Of a stretch of 64,000 bases of DNA, positions 38,666 through 50,433 are shown piece by piece. How positions within the stretch are numbered: the first letter of the stretch is position 1; the number at the start of each line of letters is the position of its first letter. Made by a program: the position numbers and the translations under genes. A model generated the notes under the pieces. The model was not told the DNA's origin. It did not search any database and was given only the letters and a program-made list of their open reading frames with translations. Source of the DNA: Myxococcales bacterium (GTDB lineage Bacteria > Myxococcota_A > Polyangia > Haliangiales > Haliangiaceae); contig JADJGV010000010.1 of assembly GCA_016707895.1 (NCBI GenBank), forward strand, positions 1 to 64,000, written 5' to 3'.

Positions 38666-38789
38666 CGCGGCGAGTATCGCCCGCGGGCCGCGGCGCTGTC
38701 ACCGCGGACCGCGCCCACCGGCCGGCGCGGCGACGCGCCGCACCGGGAATAGCGCGCCGCGGTCGCGCGTCCTGGCGTACGGTCGACCC

Positions 38790-39491
38790 ATGCGTGCCCT
38801 CCTCGTCGCCGCGCTCGTCACCCTGGGGCTGCTCGCCGCGGCCCGCCCCGCCGCCGCCTGCGTCCGCGCCAGCGAGGCCAACCGCCTGCTCGGCTGGTCG
38901 GCCGATGGCGCCTACGCGCTGCTGGCGCTGGTCGACGACGACGGCACGATGGACCACGCCGAGATCTTGCCGACCGCCTACAAGGGGTTCGTCTACGTCA
39001 TCACCGCGGGCGACGCCGACGTGGTGGTCACCAAGGTCAAGGTCGGCCAGTGCGCCGACTTCGGCGACGAGGACGGCGCGATCGTCGAGCGCAAGAAGGG
39101 CAAGCTGACCGAGGCGCTGGTGCGCAAGCTCAAGACCGTCAAGGCGATGAAGTTCGGCACCGACGAGGTCGCCGCGGCCTCGGCCACGCCGCCGACCGCC
39201 ACGTTCACCGGCGCCAAGCGCTACGCGACCCACGACCTGGCGATCGTCGACGGCGTCACCACCCGGACGCTGCCGGTGCCGGTGTGGTGCGTCGGCTCGT
39301 GCATGGCCGACGAGAACTGGACCAAGTGGAAGGCCGAGGTGGCCGCGGTCCACACGGTGGCCAGCGGCGTCGTGCTGTACGAGCTGCGGCTGCGCGAGGT
39401 GTGCAACGGCGGGACGCTGATCCGGCTGGTCCAGGCCACGCCGCCCAAGCTCAAGGTGCCCAAGCGGCGGTGCTTCGGCAGCGGCCAGTAG
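38790..39491 (+). CDS. Secreted protein of unknown function
   Basis: A 233-residue protein with a signal peptide ending ARPAAAC. Cys are spaced along the mature part (WCVGSCM, EVCNGG, RRCFGS), suggesting disulfides, and there is a Lys-rich centre. No domain recognised. TACGGT ends six nt before the ATG, so it has its own promoter. It converges on the FHA regulator with one base between stops. Confidence 0.65.
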   Translation: MRALLVAALVTLGLLAAARPAAACVRASEANRLLGWSADGAYALLALVDDDGTMDHAEILPTAYKGFVYVITAGDADVVVTKVKVGQCADFGDEDGAIVERKKGKLTEALVRKLKTVKAMKFGTDEVAAASATPPTATFTGAKRYATHDLAIVDGVTTRTLPVPVWCVGSCMADENWTKWKAEVAAVHTVASGVVLYELRLREVCNGGTLIRLVQATPPKLKVPKRRCFGSGQ

Positions 39492-39492
39492 C

Positions 39493-40793
<1,301 letters not shown>

Positions 40794-40794
<1 letters not shown>

Positions 40795-42050
40795 CAGTCG
40801 AGCCCCTCGCCCGCCGGCGGCCGCGCCGGCTTGCGCGGCCGCCGCTTCACCGGCGCCACGGCCGGCGCCACGGTCGGCGCGTCGCTCGCGCTCGCCGCCC
40901 CGCTGCCGCGCGCGTCGCGGATCCCGATCCCGATCCCGATCCCGTTCCCGATCCCGTTCCCGTCCCCGATCCCGCTCCCGTCCCCGCGCCCGTCCCCGCT
41001 GTCCCCGCTCCCGTCACCGTCCCCGCGCCCCTCCGTCACCGTCGCCGGCCCCTTCGCGCTCGCCTTCGCCGCTCCACCATCGATCGCCACCGCGACCACC
41101 ACGCCGATCAGCGCCGCGCCGGCGATCACCGCCGCCGCGATCCACGGCCAGCGCGCGCCGCGCCGCACCGGCCCCGCCGTCATCGCGACCACGCCAGGCG
41201 CGGTCGGCAGCACCGGCCCCGCGTCCTCCGTCACGCGCTCGTCGGCGATGTCGCCCACCGTCCCCGCCTCGCCGCGCAGCGCGCGCGCCACCTCGGTCAT
41301 CGCGCGCGGCCGCTGGCCCGGCTCGCGCGCCAGGCAGCGCGCGATCAGCGCGTCCAGGTCGGGCGAGCCGCGACCACCGAGCCGCCGCGGGGCGTCGAAC
41401 AGCTGCGGGCAGCGCCCGTCGTCGTAGCCGACGAACGGCAGCTCACCGGTGACCAGCTCGAACAGCATCACGCCGAGCGCGAACACGTCGACCGCGGGCG
41501 TGATGACGCCGCCGGTGAACTGCTCGGGCGCCATGTACGGCGGCGTGCCGATGCGGCGCGCGGTGGTGGCGACCGTGCGCTCGCCGAGGTGCTTGGCGAT
41601 GCCGAAGTCGACGATCGTCGGCGCCTCGCCGTGGACGATCACGTTGGCCGGCTTGAGATCGCGGTGGACGATGCCGCGCGCGTGCACCGCGGCCATGCCC
41701 TCGGCGATCATCGCGCCCAGCCGCCGCGCGCTGGCCTCGTCGAGGTGGCCGACCCGCGCCAGCCGCGCCGCCAGCGACTCACCGGCGAGGCGCTCCATCA
41801 CCAGGTAGCACTGGCCGGTGGCCGGGTCGTGGCCGACGTCGAGCACGCGCACCACCGCCGGGTGATCGATCGCGCGCGGCCCCGCGGCCTCGGCCAGCGC
41901 CGCCGCCAGCGCGGCGCCGGCGTCGCCGTCGCGCAGGAGCTTGATCGCCACCGCGGCGCCGGTGGGCACGTGGCGCGCGGCGTACACCGCGCTGGCGCCG
42001 CCGTGGCCGAGCAGCGCGCCGAGCGCGTAATCTCCGACGAGTTGCGACAT
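40794..42050 (-). CDS. Hanks-type Ser/Thr protein kinase
   Basis: A 418-residue membrane kinase: Gly loop LGHGGASAVYAA, VAIKLL, catalytic IVHRDLKPANV, DFGIAK and APEQ; then a Pro/Ala linker and one membrane helix near 325-350. The outer part is short and built from Gly/Asp/Ile repeats written by an imperfect hexanucleotide repeat, then a basic Pro tail. No sensor domain is evident. Cotranscribed with the FHA/sigma-54 regulator, its probable target. Confidence 0.9.
40919..40990. repeat. Imperfect hexanucleotide tandem repeat inside the kinase gene
   Basis: About twelve copies of ATCCCG/TTCCCG/TCCCCG-type units in tandem (plus strand), continuing more degenerately to about 41030. In frame it encodes Gly-Asp/Asn/Ile/Ser dipeptides in the kinase's external stalk. 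Length changes by slippage would keep frame because the unit is six bases. Confidence 0.8.
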
Positions 42051-42070
42051 CGCAGCGCGCGCCCTACTAT
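42042..42070 (+). promoter_or_regulatory. Promoter of the TPR-PEGA gene
   Basis: TTGCGA (42042-42047), 17 bp, TACTAT (42065-42070), then seven nt to the ATG at 42078. The expected start coincides with the first codon, a leaderless arrangement. The -35 lies within the first codons of the divergent kinase. Confidence 0.6.
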
Positions 42071-42077
42071 GGCACGG

Positions 42078-42764
42078 ATGCGCTGGCTGGTGGCCTCGAT
42101 CCTCGTCGCCACCGTCGGTGCGGCGCCGGTCGCGGCCGACGCCACCGAGGCCACCGCGCTGTTCCACCTGCGGCGCGGCGTGGCCGCGTTCGAGCGCGGC
42201 GACTACCTGACCGCGCGCGACGAGCTGACCATCGCCAGCAAGCTGGTGCCCGAGCGGGCCAACCCGTACCGCTGGCTGGCGCTGACCGCGGTGCAGCTCG
42301 GCGACTGCCAGGCCGCGCGGGTCCACGCCGAGGGCTTCCTCGGTCGCGCCGCGCCCGACGATCCGCGCGCGCCGGAGCTGGCGCGGCTGCGCGAGCTGTG
42401 CGAGCGCACCGGCGCGCTGACCGTCACCTCGACCCCCGATCACGCCGAGCTGCGACTCGACGGCGTCGTCGTCGGCACCACGCCCTACGTCACCCGGGCG
42501 CTCAGCGCCGGCGCGCACACGCTGCGGGCCGATCATCCCGGCCGCGCCTCGGCGACGCGCACGGTGCTGGTGCCATCGGGCGGCGAGCTGACGGTGGCGC
42601 TGCGCCTGCCGGCGCCGGCGCGGCCGCTGTACCGCCGCTGGTGGGTGTGGGCGGCGGTGGCCGGCACCGCGGCGATCGCGACCACCGCGATCGTGCTGTC
42701 CGCCGACGACGATCCGGCGACGCTGCCGCCGATCCACTGCGACGCGCTGGGGTGCCGGCCGTGA
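42078..42764 (+). CDS. TPR and PEGA domain envelope protein
   Basis: A 228-residue protein with a cleavable signal (to about residue 21), two TPR-like repeats (GVAAFERGDYLTARDELTIA), a PEGA domain (ALTVTSTPDHAELRLDGVVVG) and one membrane helix near 190-210. PEGA domains are surface-layer-like beta modules common in myxobacterial envelope proteins. Its TGA overlaps the GTG start of the next lipoprotein. It is divergent from the Ser/Thr kinase by 27 bp. Confidence 0.8.
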   Translation: MRWLVASILVATVGAAPVAADATEATALFHLRRGVAAFERGDYLTARDELTIASKLVPERANPYRWLALTAVQLGDCQAARVHAEGFLGRAAPDDPRAPELARLRELCERTGALTVTSTPDHAELRLDGVVVGTTPYVTRALSAGAHTLRADHPGRASATRTVLVPSGGELTVALRLPAPARPLYRRWWVWAAVAGTAAIATTAIVLSADDDPATLPPIHCDALGCRP

Positions 42765-43459
42765 GGTGGCTGGTCGCCGCGGCGGCGCTGGCCGGGTGCG
42801 GCGGCGCCGACGATCCGTGCGCCGACGTCGCCGGCGCGTGCGTCGCGCTGCGCGTCGAGTCGGCGACGGTGGCGGCGATCGATCAGCTCGAGCTCGACGT
42901 GCTGCACGGTGACCGCCACGCCTACGCCACCACCGCGTCGGCCGGAGGCGGCGCGGTCGACCTGCCGCTGACGACCGCGATCACCGTGGCGATCGACGGC
43001 GCCGCGGCGATCGACGTCGGCGTGGTCGCGGCCGGCAAGCTCGGCGCCCAGGTGCGCGGCACCGGCGCGGCGCAGGTCGCGCTGGCGCCGGGCCAGCACG
43101 CCGCGCTGACGATCGAGCTGTCGCCGATCGGCGCGTGCGTCGACGGCCTGTACTGCGGCGGCGACAAGCTGGCCGGCGCCGCCGACACGCTGTACCTGTG
43201 CGATCGCGACGGCGTGCCCAAGGCCCGCGGCCGCTGCCTCGCCGGCTGCATCGTCAACGCCACCACCGACGACACCTGCCGCGGCCAGGACGACGGCCTG
43301 CCCGGGCCGTGCACCGACGGCGGGCTGTACTGCGGGGGCGACGAGCTCGACGGCGATCCCCAGGCGCTGTACCGCTGCCAGGCCGGCGTCGGCGTGCGGG
43401 TCGAGGTGTGCGCCGCCGGCTGCGCGGTCGAGACCAGCCGCGACGATCACTGCCGGTAG
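42761..43459 (+). CDS. Cys-rich lipoprotein with duplicated C-terminal module
   Basis: A 232-residue lipoprotein from GTG at 42761 (VRWLVAAAALAGC). After a beta-rich N-terminal domain (to about 120) there are two copies of a 45-residue Cys module: DGLYCGGDKL...YLCDRDGVPKARGRCLAGC and GGLYCGGDEL...YRCQAGVGVRVEVCAAGC, each followed by a Thr/Asp-Asp-x-Cys end. The module recurs in myxobacterial surface proteins. Function unknown. Coupled to the PEGA protein. Confidence 0.75.
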   Translation: MRWLVAAAALAGCGGADDPCADVAGACVALRVESATVAAIDQLELDVLHGDRHAYATTASAGGGAVDLPLTTAITVAIDGAAAIDVGVVAAGKLGAQVRGTGAAQVALAPGQHAALTIELSPIGACVDGLYCGGDKLAGAADTLYLCDRDGVPKARGRCLAGCIVNATTDDTCRGQDDGLPGPCTDGGLYCGGDELDGDPQALYRCQAGVGVRVEVCAAGCAVETSRDDHCR

Positions 43460-43471
43460 CTCGCCGTCCGC

Positions 43472-44356
43472 TCACCGGCAGGTCGGCGCGACCTGGCCGT
43501 CGGAGCCGGTCGCGACGTAGGCGTCGGCGATGAAGCCGTTGCCGATGTCGTCCCACAACGTCGACGTGCCGTAGGTGCCGGTGATCGCCTGGCCGCGCTG
43601 CTGGCAGCGGATCGTGACGTGGGTGCCGTCGGCGATCGAGCCGATCGCGGCGGTCGACGTGCTGGCGCCAGCGCGCACGGTCAGCGGCGCGCCCGCGGTG
43701 TCGACCCGCCCGGCCACGCCGGCGCTGCCGCCGCACGCGTTGTCGCTCTGGTAGTTGCGGGTGCCGAAGTACAGCGCGCCGGCGCCGTCGAACGACGCGC
43801 GGACCGCCGCGCCGTTGTGGCGCTGCTCGTAGTGCAGGTGCGGGCCGGTCGAGCCGCCGGTCGAGCCGACGCTGCCGATCAGCTGGCCCTGGCGCACCGT
43901 CTGGCCGACCGCGACCCGCTGCGCCGAGAGGTGGGCGTAGCGCGTGGTGTAGCCGTTGCCGTGGCTGATCTCGATCCACCGGCCGTAGCTGACCGAGCCC
44001 TCGTTGGCCACGCGGGTCACGGTGCCAGCGGCCGCCGCGACCACCGCGTCGCCGAGATCGTCGGGGCGGTTGAAGTCGACCGAGTTCTGCGGGCTGTGGT
44101 TGGTGCGGGTCTGGCCGGCCCAGGTCTGGCCGCACGGGAACGGGACCTGGAACCGCGGCGCGACCGCGAACAGATCGGGCACCGCCTCGCCGGCATCCGA
44201 CGACGCGTCGGCGGGCAGCGGCCCCTCGTCGTCCCACGCCGCGTCACCGAGGTCGCCGGCGGGATCGTCGGAGCCGAGCTCGTCGTCGAGCGCGTTGGTG
44301 GTGCAGGCGCCGAGGGCGATCAGCGCGGCGGACAGGTACCAGCGGAGGTGCGTCAT
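43472..44356 (-). CDS. Secreted M23 peptidase with SH3 domain
   Basis: A 294-residue lipoprotein (ALGAC). The LytM/M23 catalytic domain shows NSVDFNRPDD (zinc His usually before Asp), GNGYTTRYAHLS and GPHLHYEQRHNG (HxH), so it probably cleaves peptidoglycan cross-bridges, as LasA or lysostaphin do. The C-terminal 75 residues are a bacterial SH3 wall-binding domain almost identical to that of the next upstream gene. A 25-bp sequence 74 bp before the ATG is shared with that gene. Confidence 0.85.
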   Translation of the reverse strand: MTHLRWYLSAALIALGACTTNALDDELGSDDPAGDLGDAAWDDEGPLPADASSDAGEAVPDLFAVAPRFQVPFPCGQTWAGQTRTNHSPQNSVDFNRPDDLGDAVVAAAAGTVTRVANEGSVSYGRWIEISHGNGYTTRYAHLSAQRVAVGQTVRQGQLIGSVGSTGGSTGPHLHYEQRHNGAAVRASFDGAGALYFGTRNYQSDNACGGSAGVAGRVDTAGAPLTVRAGASTSTAAIGSIADGTHVTIRCQQRGQAITGTYGTSTLWDDIGNGFIADAYVATGSDGQVAPTCR

Positions 44357-44429
44357 GGCCGTCGGTTCAGCAAGCCCCGCGCCACCACCAACCGCGCGAG
44401 ATCCGGTCGGCCGCGCCGCGCCCCTGTTG

Positions 44430-44454
44430 CGCCGGCCGCTACACCTGCCCACGG
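44430..44454 (-). repeat. Upstream direct repeat, copy 1 (M23 gene)
   Basis: Identical over 25 bases to 45520-45544. Both copies lie 74-75 bp before the ATG of a secreted hydrolase, and both leaders later share a GGGGCTTGC segment. It may be a common promoter or activator site duplicated with the genes. Confidence 0.7.
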
Positions 44455-45444
44455 TCACGGGCAGGTCGGCGCCACCTGGCCGTCCGAGCCAGTGGCGACG
44501 TACGCGTCGGCGACGTAGCCGCCGTCGAGCTTGTCCCACAGGCTCGACGCGCCGTAGGTGCCGCTGACGGTCTGGCCGCGCCGCTGGCAGCGGATCACGA
44601 CGTAGGTGCCGTCGGCGACCGCGCCGACCGCGGCGGTGCTGGCGCTGGCCCCGGCCCGCACGGTGAGCGGCGCCCCGGCGGTGTTGATCCGTGCCGGGAC
44701 GCCGGCGCCGCCGTTGCTGGTACCGCCGGCGCTGGCCGCGAACTTGGCCTTGACCACGCGCACCGCGGCGTCGCTGAAGTCGTGCCACCGGTACAGCGTG
44801 TTGCTGACCAGCCCGTTGCGCCCGACCAGGAACGACCGCACCTGCGCGCGCAGCTGCGACTTCATCGCGGCGTTGGCGTAGACCACGTGCAGGTGGTCGG
44901 CGCCGCGCCAGCCGTCGACGCCGTCCTTGCGGTACCACGCGGCGAACCCGGCCCGGGCCAGGCGCTCGAGCAGGTTGTGGATCTGGGTCGCGGTCAGGCC
45001 GCGCACCGACAGATCGGTGGCGGCGCAGTAGGCGCGGCCGTTCACGGTGCCGTCGGCGGCGTGGTAGCCCGCCGAGGCCGGCGCGTTGCCGATGGTCTGG
45101 GTGATGCGCCACGCCGCCACGCCGGACGCGCGCAGCGCGTCGGACGCGCGCGGGTGCAGCCCGCTCGCCAGCAGCGCCGCGAACCGCGGCGCGCCGTCGT
45201 CGACCACCTCGACGTCGACGAACGCCTGCGGCAGGTCGTCGTCGAAGGCGGCGCCGTCGTCGACCGCCGGCCCCTCGAGCAGGTGGTCGAGCGCGTGCTC
45301 GGGATCGTCGGCGCCGGCCGGCAGCGCGGCCAGCTCGTCGGCGGTGAGCGCCGGCTCGTCGACGGGATCCTCGTCGACCGACGGATCGGCGCAGGCGGAC
45401 GCGAGCAGCGACAGGCACAGGGCGAGCGACTGGGGCTTGGTCAT
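44455..45444 (-). CDS. Secreted M15-like peptidoglycan hydrolase with SH3 domain
   Basis: A 329-residue lipoprotein (LLASAC) with an acidic propeptide-like region (to about 90), then a domain with SAGYHAADGTVNGRAYCAATDL and GADHLHVVY, giving the His/Asp/HxH pattern of M15-type metallopeptidases, and a C-terminal SH3 domain paralogous to the M23 enzyme (PLTVRAGAS, YVADAYVATGSDGQVAPTC). ATG at 45444 gives the best lipobox. Predicted cell-wall hydrolase, perhaps predatory or remodelling; substrate not proven. Confidence 0.78.
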   Translation of the reverse strand: MTKPQSLALCLSLLASACADPSVDEDPVDEPALTADELAALPAGADDPEHALDHLLEGPAVDDGAAFDDDLPQAFVDVEVVDDGAPRFAALLASGLHPRASDALRASGVAAWRITQTIGNAPASAGYHAADGTVNGRAYCAATDLSVRGLTATQIHNLLERLARAGFAAWYRKDGVDGWRGADHLHVVYANAAMKSQLRAQVRSFLVGRNGLVSNTLYRWHDFSDAAVRVVKAKFAASAGGTSNGGAGVPARINTAGAPLTVRAGASASTAAVGAVADGTYVVIRCQRRGQTVSGTYGASSLWDKLDGGYVADAYVATGSDGQVAPTCP

Positions 45445-45519
45445 GGCGCCCGCCATCGCAAGCCCCGTGCCCCCGGCCAAGTGGCCCGAACCCCATGCGG
45501 CGCCGATGTGGGCCTGTCG

Positions 45520-45544
45520 CGCCGGCCGCTACACCTGCCCACGG
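45520..45544 (-). repeat. Upstream direct repeat, copy 2 (M15-like gene)
   Basis: Second copy of the 25-base element found at 44430-44454, 75 bp before ATG 45444. The shared position relative to the start codon argues for a functional promoter element rather than chance. Confidence 0.7.
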
Positions 45545-45685
45545 CGGCGACACCCCGCCGGAACGCTCACGCGCCTTGGCACGTCATCGACGGCGGGCGC
45601 GGACCGCGCTGCTAGCCTGACCGCGCCGCGCGTTGATGGTCCGCGGCCTTGCGTCGCCCGGCGCCGGTTGGCGACACTGGGGCTT

Positions 45686-45690
45686 GGAGG
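45686..45690 (+). promoter_or_regulatory. Ribosome binding site implying a CTG start
   Basis: GGAGG seven nt before CTG at 45698, in the frame of the TerB-phosphatase. No ATG or GTG in that frame is nearby; TTG at 45668 lies upstream of the site. TAGCCT at 45613-45618 is a possible -10, leaving a conventional leader. Confidence 0.5.
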
Positions 45691-45697
45691 ACGTCCC

Positions 45698-47413
45698 CTG
45701 ACCGCCAAGCCCGCCCCACCGCCGCTCGCCGCCACCGACGGCCTCGGGCGCACCGCCGAGCTGATCGATCTGCTGGTGACGGTGGGCTACATCGACGGCC
45801 AGTTCCACCAGCGCGAGCAGGCGTTCATCGAGCGCTACCTCGAGTCGGTGCTGCTGGTGGTCGACGCCCAGCACGGCGGCACGGTCGAGGAGCGGGTCCG
45901 GGCGCGCGCCGCCTACCAGCGGCACTTCGACGAGGTCTACGCGCGGCTCGAGGCGGTGGTAGCCAAGCTCAGCACCGAGGTGATGACGTCGGGCGACGCG
46001 AGCTACGTGCCGACCCGCCTCAAGGTGCGGGCGCTGACGCTGTTCCAGGCGCTGCCGGCCAGCGAGCAGACCACCGCGCTCGAGCTGGTGCGCGCGATGA
46101 TGCACGCCGACGGCCTGGTCAGCCAGCCCGAGCAGCTCCTGTACGACGAGCTGCTGACGTACTTCACGACCGCGCGCCGCGACGGCCTCGCCACCGCGCC
46201 GACCTTGGTCGGCAAGCCGGCGGTGACGCCGGGCGCCAGCCGCCCGCTCGAGGTGGTGCGCGCGCCGACGCCGCCGCTGCAGGCGCTGGCCCACCCGCTG
46301 CTCGACCCGCTCGAGCAGACCTACTCGCCGCACCCGCGCGAGCTGCAGGCCCAGGTCGCGCTCGACTACCAGCTGGTGTCGCAGGCGATGATCGCGTGGC
46401 ACCGGCTGCGCGCGCTGGGCAACGGCCAGCTCACCGGGCGGACCGACATCGGCCAGCTGCCGATCGGCTGCGACTTCCTCGACGGCTACGTCCACGTGCA
46501 GCGGCCGTCGCAGCCGATGGAGCTGGTGGTGCTGGGCGACCTGCACGGCTGCTACAGCTGCCTCAAGGCGGCGCTGCTGCAGACCAACTTCGTCAACCGG
46601 GTGTGGGCCCACCAGTGGGACCCGGCCCACCACCCCGACGTCAAGCTGGTGCTGCTCGGCGACTACATCGATCGCGGGCGGTTCAGCTTCGACGGCGTGC
46701 TGCGCGCGGCGCTGCAGCTGTTCGTCGCGATGCCCGACAACGTCGTCGTGCTGCGCGGCAACCACGAGTACTTCCACTCGCACGAGGGCCGGGTGTGGAG
46801 CGGCGTCCACCCGGCCGAGGCGCTGGCGTCGCTGTCGCCCCACGTGCCGCGCGAGATGCTCGAGGCCTACCGCATCCTGTTCGAGCACATGCCGACCTCG
46901 TTCCTGTTCGACCGGACGATGTTCGTGCACGGCGGCATCCCGCGCGACGACACCTTCGCGCTGCGCTACCGCGACCTGGCCAGCCTCAACGATCCCGAGC
47001 TGCGGTTCCAGATGATGTGGAGCGACCCCGAGCCGATCGACGCGGTGCCGGTCGAGCTGCAGCGGCAGAACCCGCGCTTCAGCTTCGGCTACGAGCAGTT
47101 CCGCGCGTTCATGGCCAAGGTCGGCATGCACACGATGGTGCGCGGCCACGAGAAGATCGACCGCGGCTTCGACGTGGTCTTCGACCTCGGCGATCGGCTG
47201 CTGCTCAACCTGTTCTCGGCCGGCGGCCGCGACAACCGCGACCTGCCGGTCGACGCCTCGTACCGCTCGGTGACGCCGATGGCGATGACGGTGGTCCACG
47301 ACGGCGCCGGCCAGCGCGCCTACCCGTGGCTGATCCACTACCAGCCGTTCAACTACGAGGTCCACAACGGCCTGCACCGCCCGGCGCCGCTGCTCGAGTT
47401 CCGCTACGGCTGA
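45698..47413 (+). CDS. TerB-like domain plus PPP-type metallophosphatase
   Basis: A 571-residue cytoplasmic protein. The N-terminal 150 residues resemble TerB/DnaJ-associated helical domains (VGYIDGQFHQREQAFIERYL, AMMHADGLVSQPEQLLYDELL). The C-terminal part is a phosphoprotein phosphatase with GDLHGCYSC, LGDYIDRG, LRGNHEYFHSHEG, HGGIP and RGHEK, all metal and phosphate ligands present. With Hanks kinases on the same stretch of chromosome, a Ser/Thr phosphatase role is plausible. The start appears to be CTG (see RBS entry). Confidence 0.85.
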   Translation: MTAKPAPPPLAATDGLGRTAELIDLLVTVGYIDGQFHQREQAFIERYLESVLLVVDAQHGGTVEERVRARAAYQRHFDEVYARLEAVVAKLSTEVMTSGDASYVPTRLKVRALTLFQALPASEQTTALELVRAMMHADGLVSQPEQLLYDELLTYFTTARRDGLATAPTLVGKPAVTPGASRPLEVVRAPTPPLQALAHPLLDPLEQTYSPHPRELQAQVALDYQLVSQAMIAWHRLRALGNGQLTGRTDIGQLPIGCDFLDGYVHVQRPSQPMELVVLGDLHGCYSCLKAALLQTNFVNRVWAHQWDPAHHPDVKLVLLGDYIDRGRFSFDGVLRAALQLFVAMPDNVVVLRGNHEYFHSHEGRVWSGVHPAEALASLSPHVPREMLEAYRILFEHMPTSFLFDRTMFVHGGIPRDDTFALRYRDLASLNDPELRFQMMWSDPEPIDAVPVELQRQNPRFSFGYEQFRAFMAKVGMHTMVRGHEKIDRGFDVVFDLGDRLLLNLFSAGGRDNRDLPVDASYRSVTPMAMTVVHDGAGQRAYPWLIHYQPFNYEVHNGLHRPAPLLEFRYG

Positions 47414-47425
47414 GGGGCCGCGCGC

Positions 47426-49684
<2,259 letters not shown>

Positions 49685-49725
49685 CCTACGCGAGTCTCGC
49701 CCGTCCGGGCGCGGCGACGGTCGCC

Positions 49726-49755
49726 TTGACAGCCCCGGGGATGGCCGTCGATCCT
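49726..49755 (+). promoter_or_regulatory. Promoter of the methyltransferase-radical SAM operon
   Basis: TTGACA (49726-49731), 18 bp, GATCCT (49750-49755), then six nt to ATG 49762. This makes ATG 49762 the start instead of the in-frame ATG at 49741, which lies inside the promoter. Confidence 0.5.
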
Positions 49756-49761
49756 GGCCGC

Positions 49762-50433
49762 ATGTTCCGCGAGCTGGCGCACTTCGCGCGGCACGCGCCG
49801 GCGACGCTCCGGCTCAAGCGCCGCCTCGACCAGGGCGCGCTGTACGATCACCTGTGCGCCCGCCAGGACGGGCTCGGGCTCGCGACCTGGCGGGCCGCGC
49901 TGTGCGGCGACCTGCGCGGCCGGGTGGTCGAGATCGGCGCCGGCACCGGGCTGATGTTCGCCCACTACCCGGCCGACGCGGCGGTCACCGCGGTCGAGCC
50001 CGACGACGGCTTCGCGGCGATCGCCGGCCCGCGGCGCGCGGCGGCGGCGGCGACGATCGCGGTCGCGCGCGGCACCGCCGAGGCGCTGCCGCTGCCCGAC
50101 GCCTCGCAGGACGCCGCGGTGTTCGGGCTGGTGCTGTGCAGCGTCGCGGCGCCGGCGGCGGCGCTGGCCGAGGCCCGCCGGGTGGTGCGCCCGGGCGGCG
50201 CGGTGCGCCTGCTCGAGCACGTGCGCAGCCCGCGGCCGGTCGCCGGCGCGCTGATGCGCGCGACCAACCCGCTGTGGCGCGCGCTCAACGGCCAGGGCTG
50301 CAACATGCACCGCGATCCGGTGCCCGCGCTGGCGGCGGCCGGCCTCACGGTCGAGCGGATCGAGGCGTTCCAGGTCTTCTCGCCGGGGATGCCGGCGTTC
50401 CCGCTGCGCGCGATCTGGGCCCGCGTGCCGTGA
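49762..50433 (+). CDS. Class I SAM-dependent methyltransferase
   Basis: A 223-residue Rossmann methyltransferase of the UbiE/Methyltransf_11 type: motif I VVEIGAGTGLMF, acidic VEPDD, GTAEALPLPD, and VLCSVAAP at motif IV, then RVVRPGGAVRLLEHV. Substrate unknown; related proteins methylate small molecules or lipids. Its stop overlaps the GTG start of the radical SAM gene, so the pair may modify one substrate. Confidence 0.85.
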   Translation: MFRELAHFARHAPATLRLKRRLDQGALYDHLCARQDGLGLATWRAALCGDLRGRVVEIGAGTGLMFAHYPADAAVTAVEPDDGFAAIAGPRRAAAAATIAVARGTAEALPLPDASQDAAVFGLVLCSVAAPAAALAEARRVVRPGGAVRLLEHVRSPRPVAGALMRATNPLWRALNGQGCNMHRDPVPALAAAGLTVERIEAFQVFSPGMPAFPLRAIWARVP

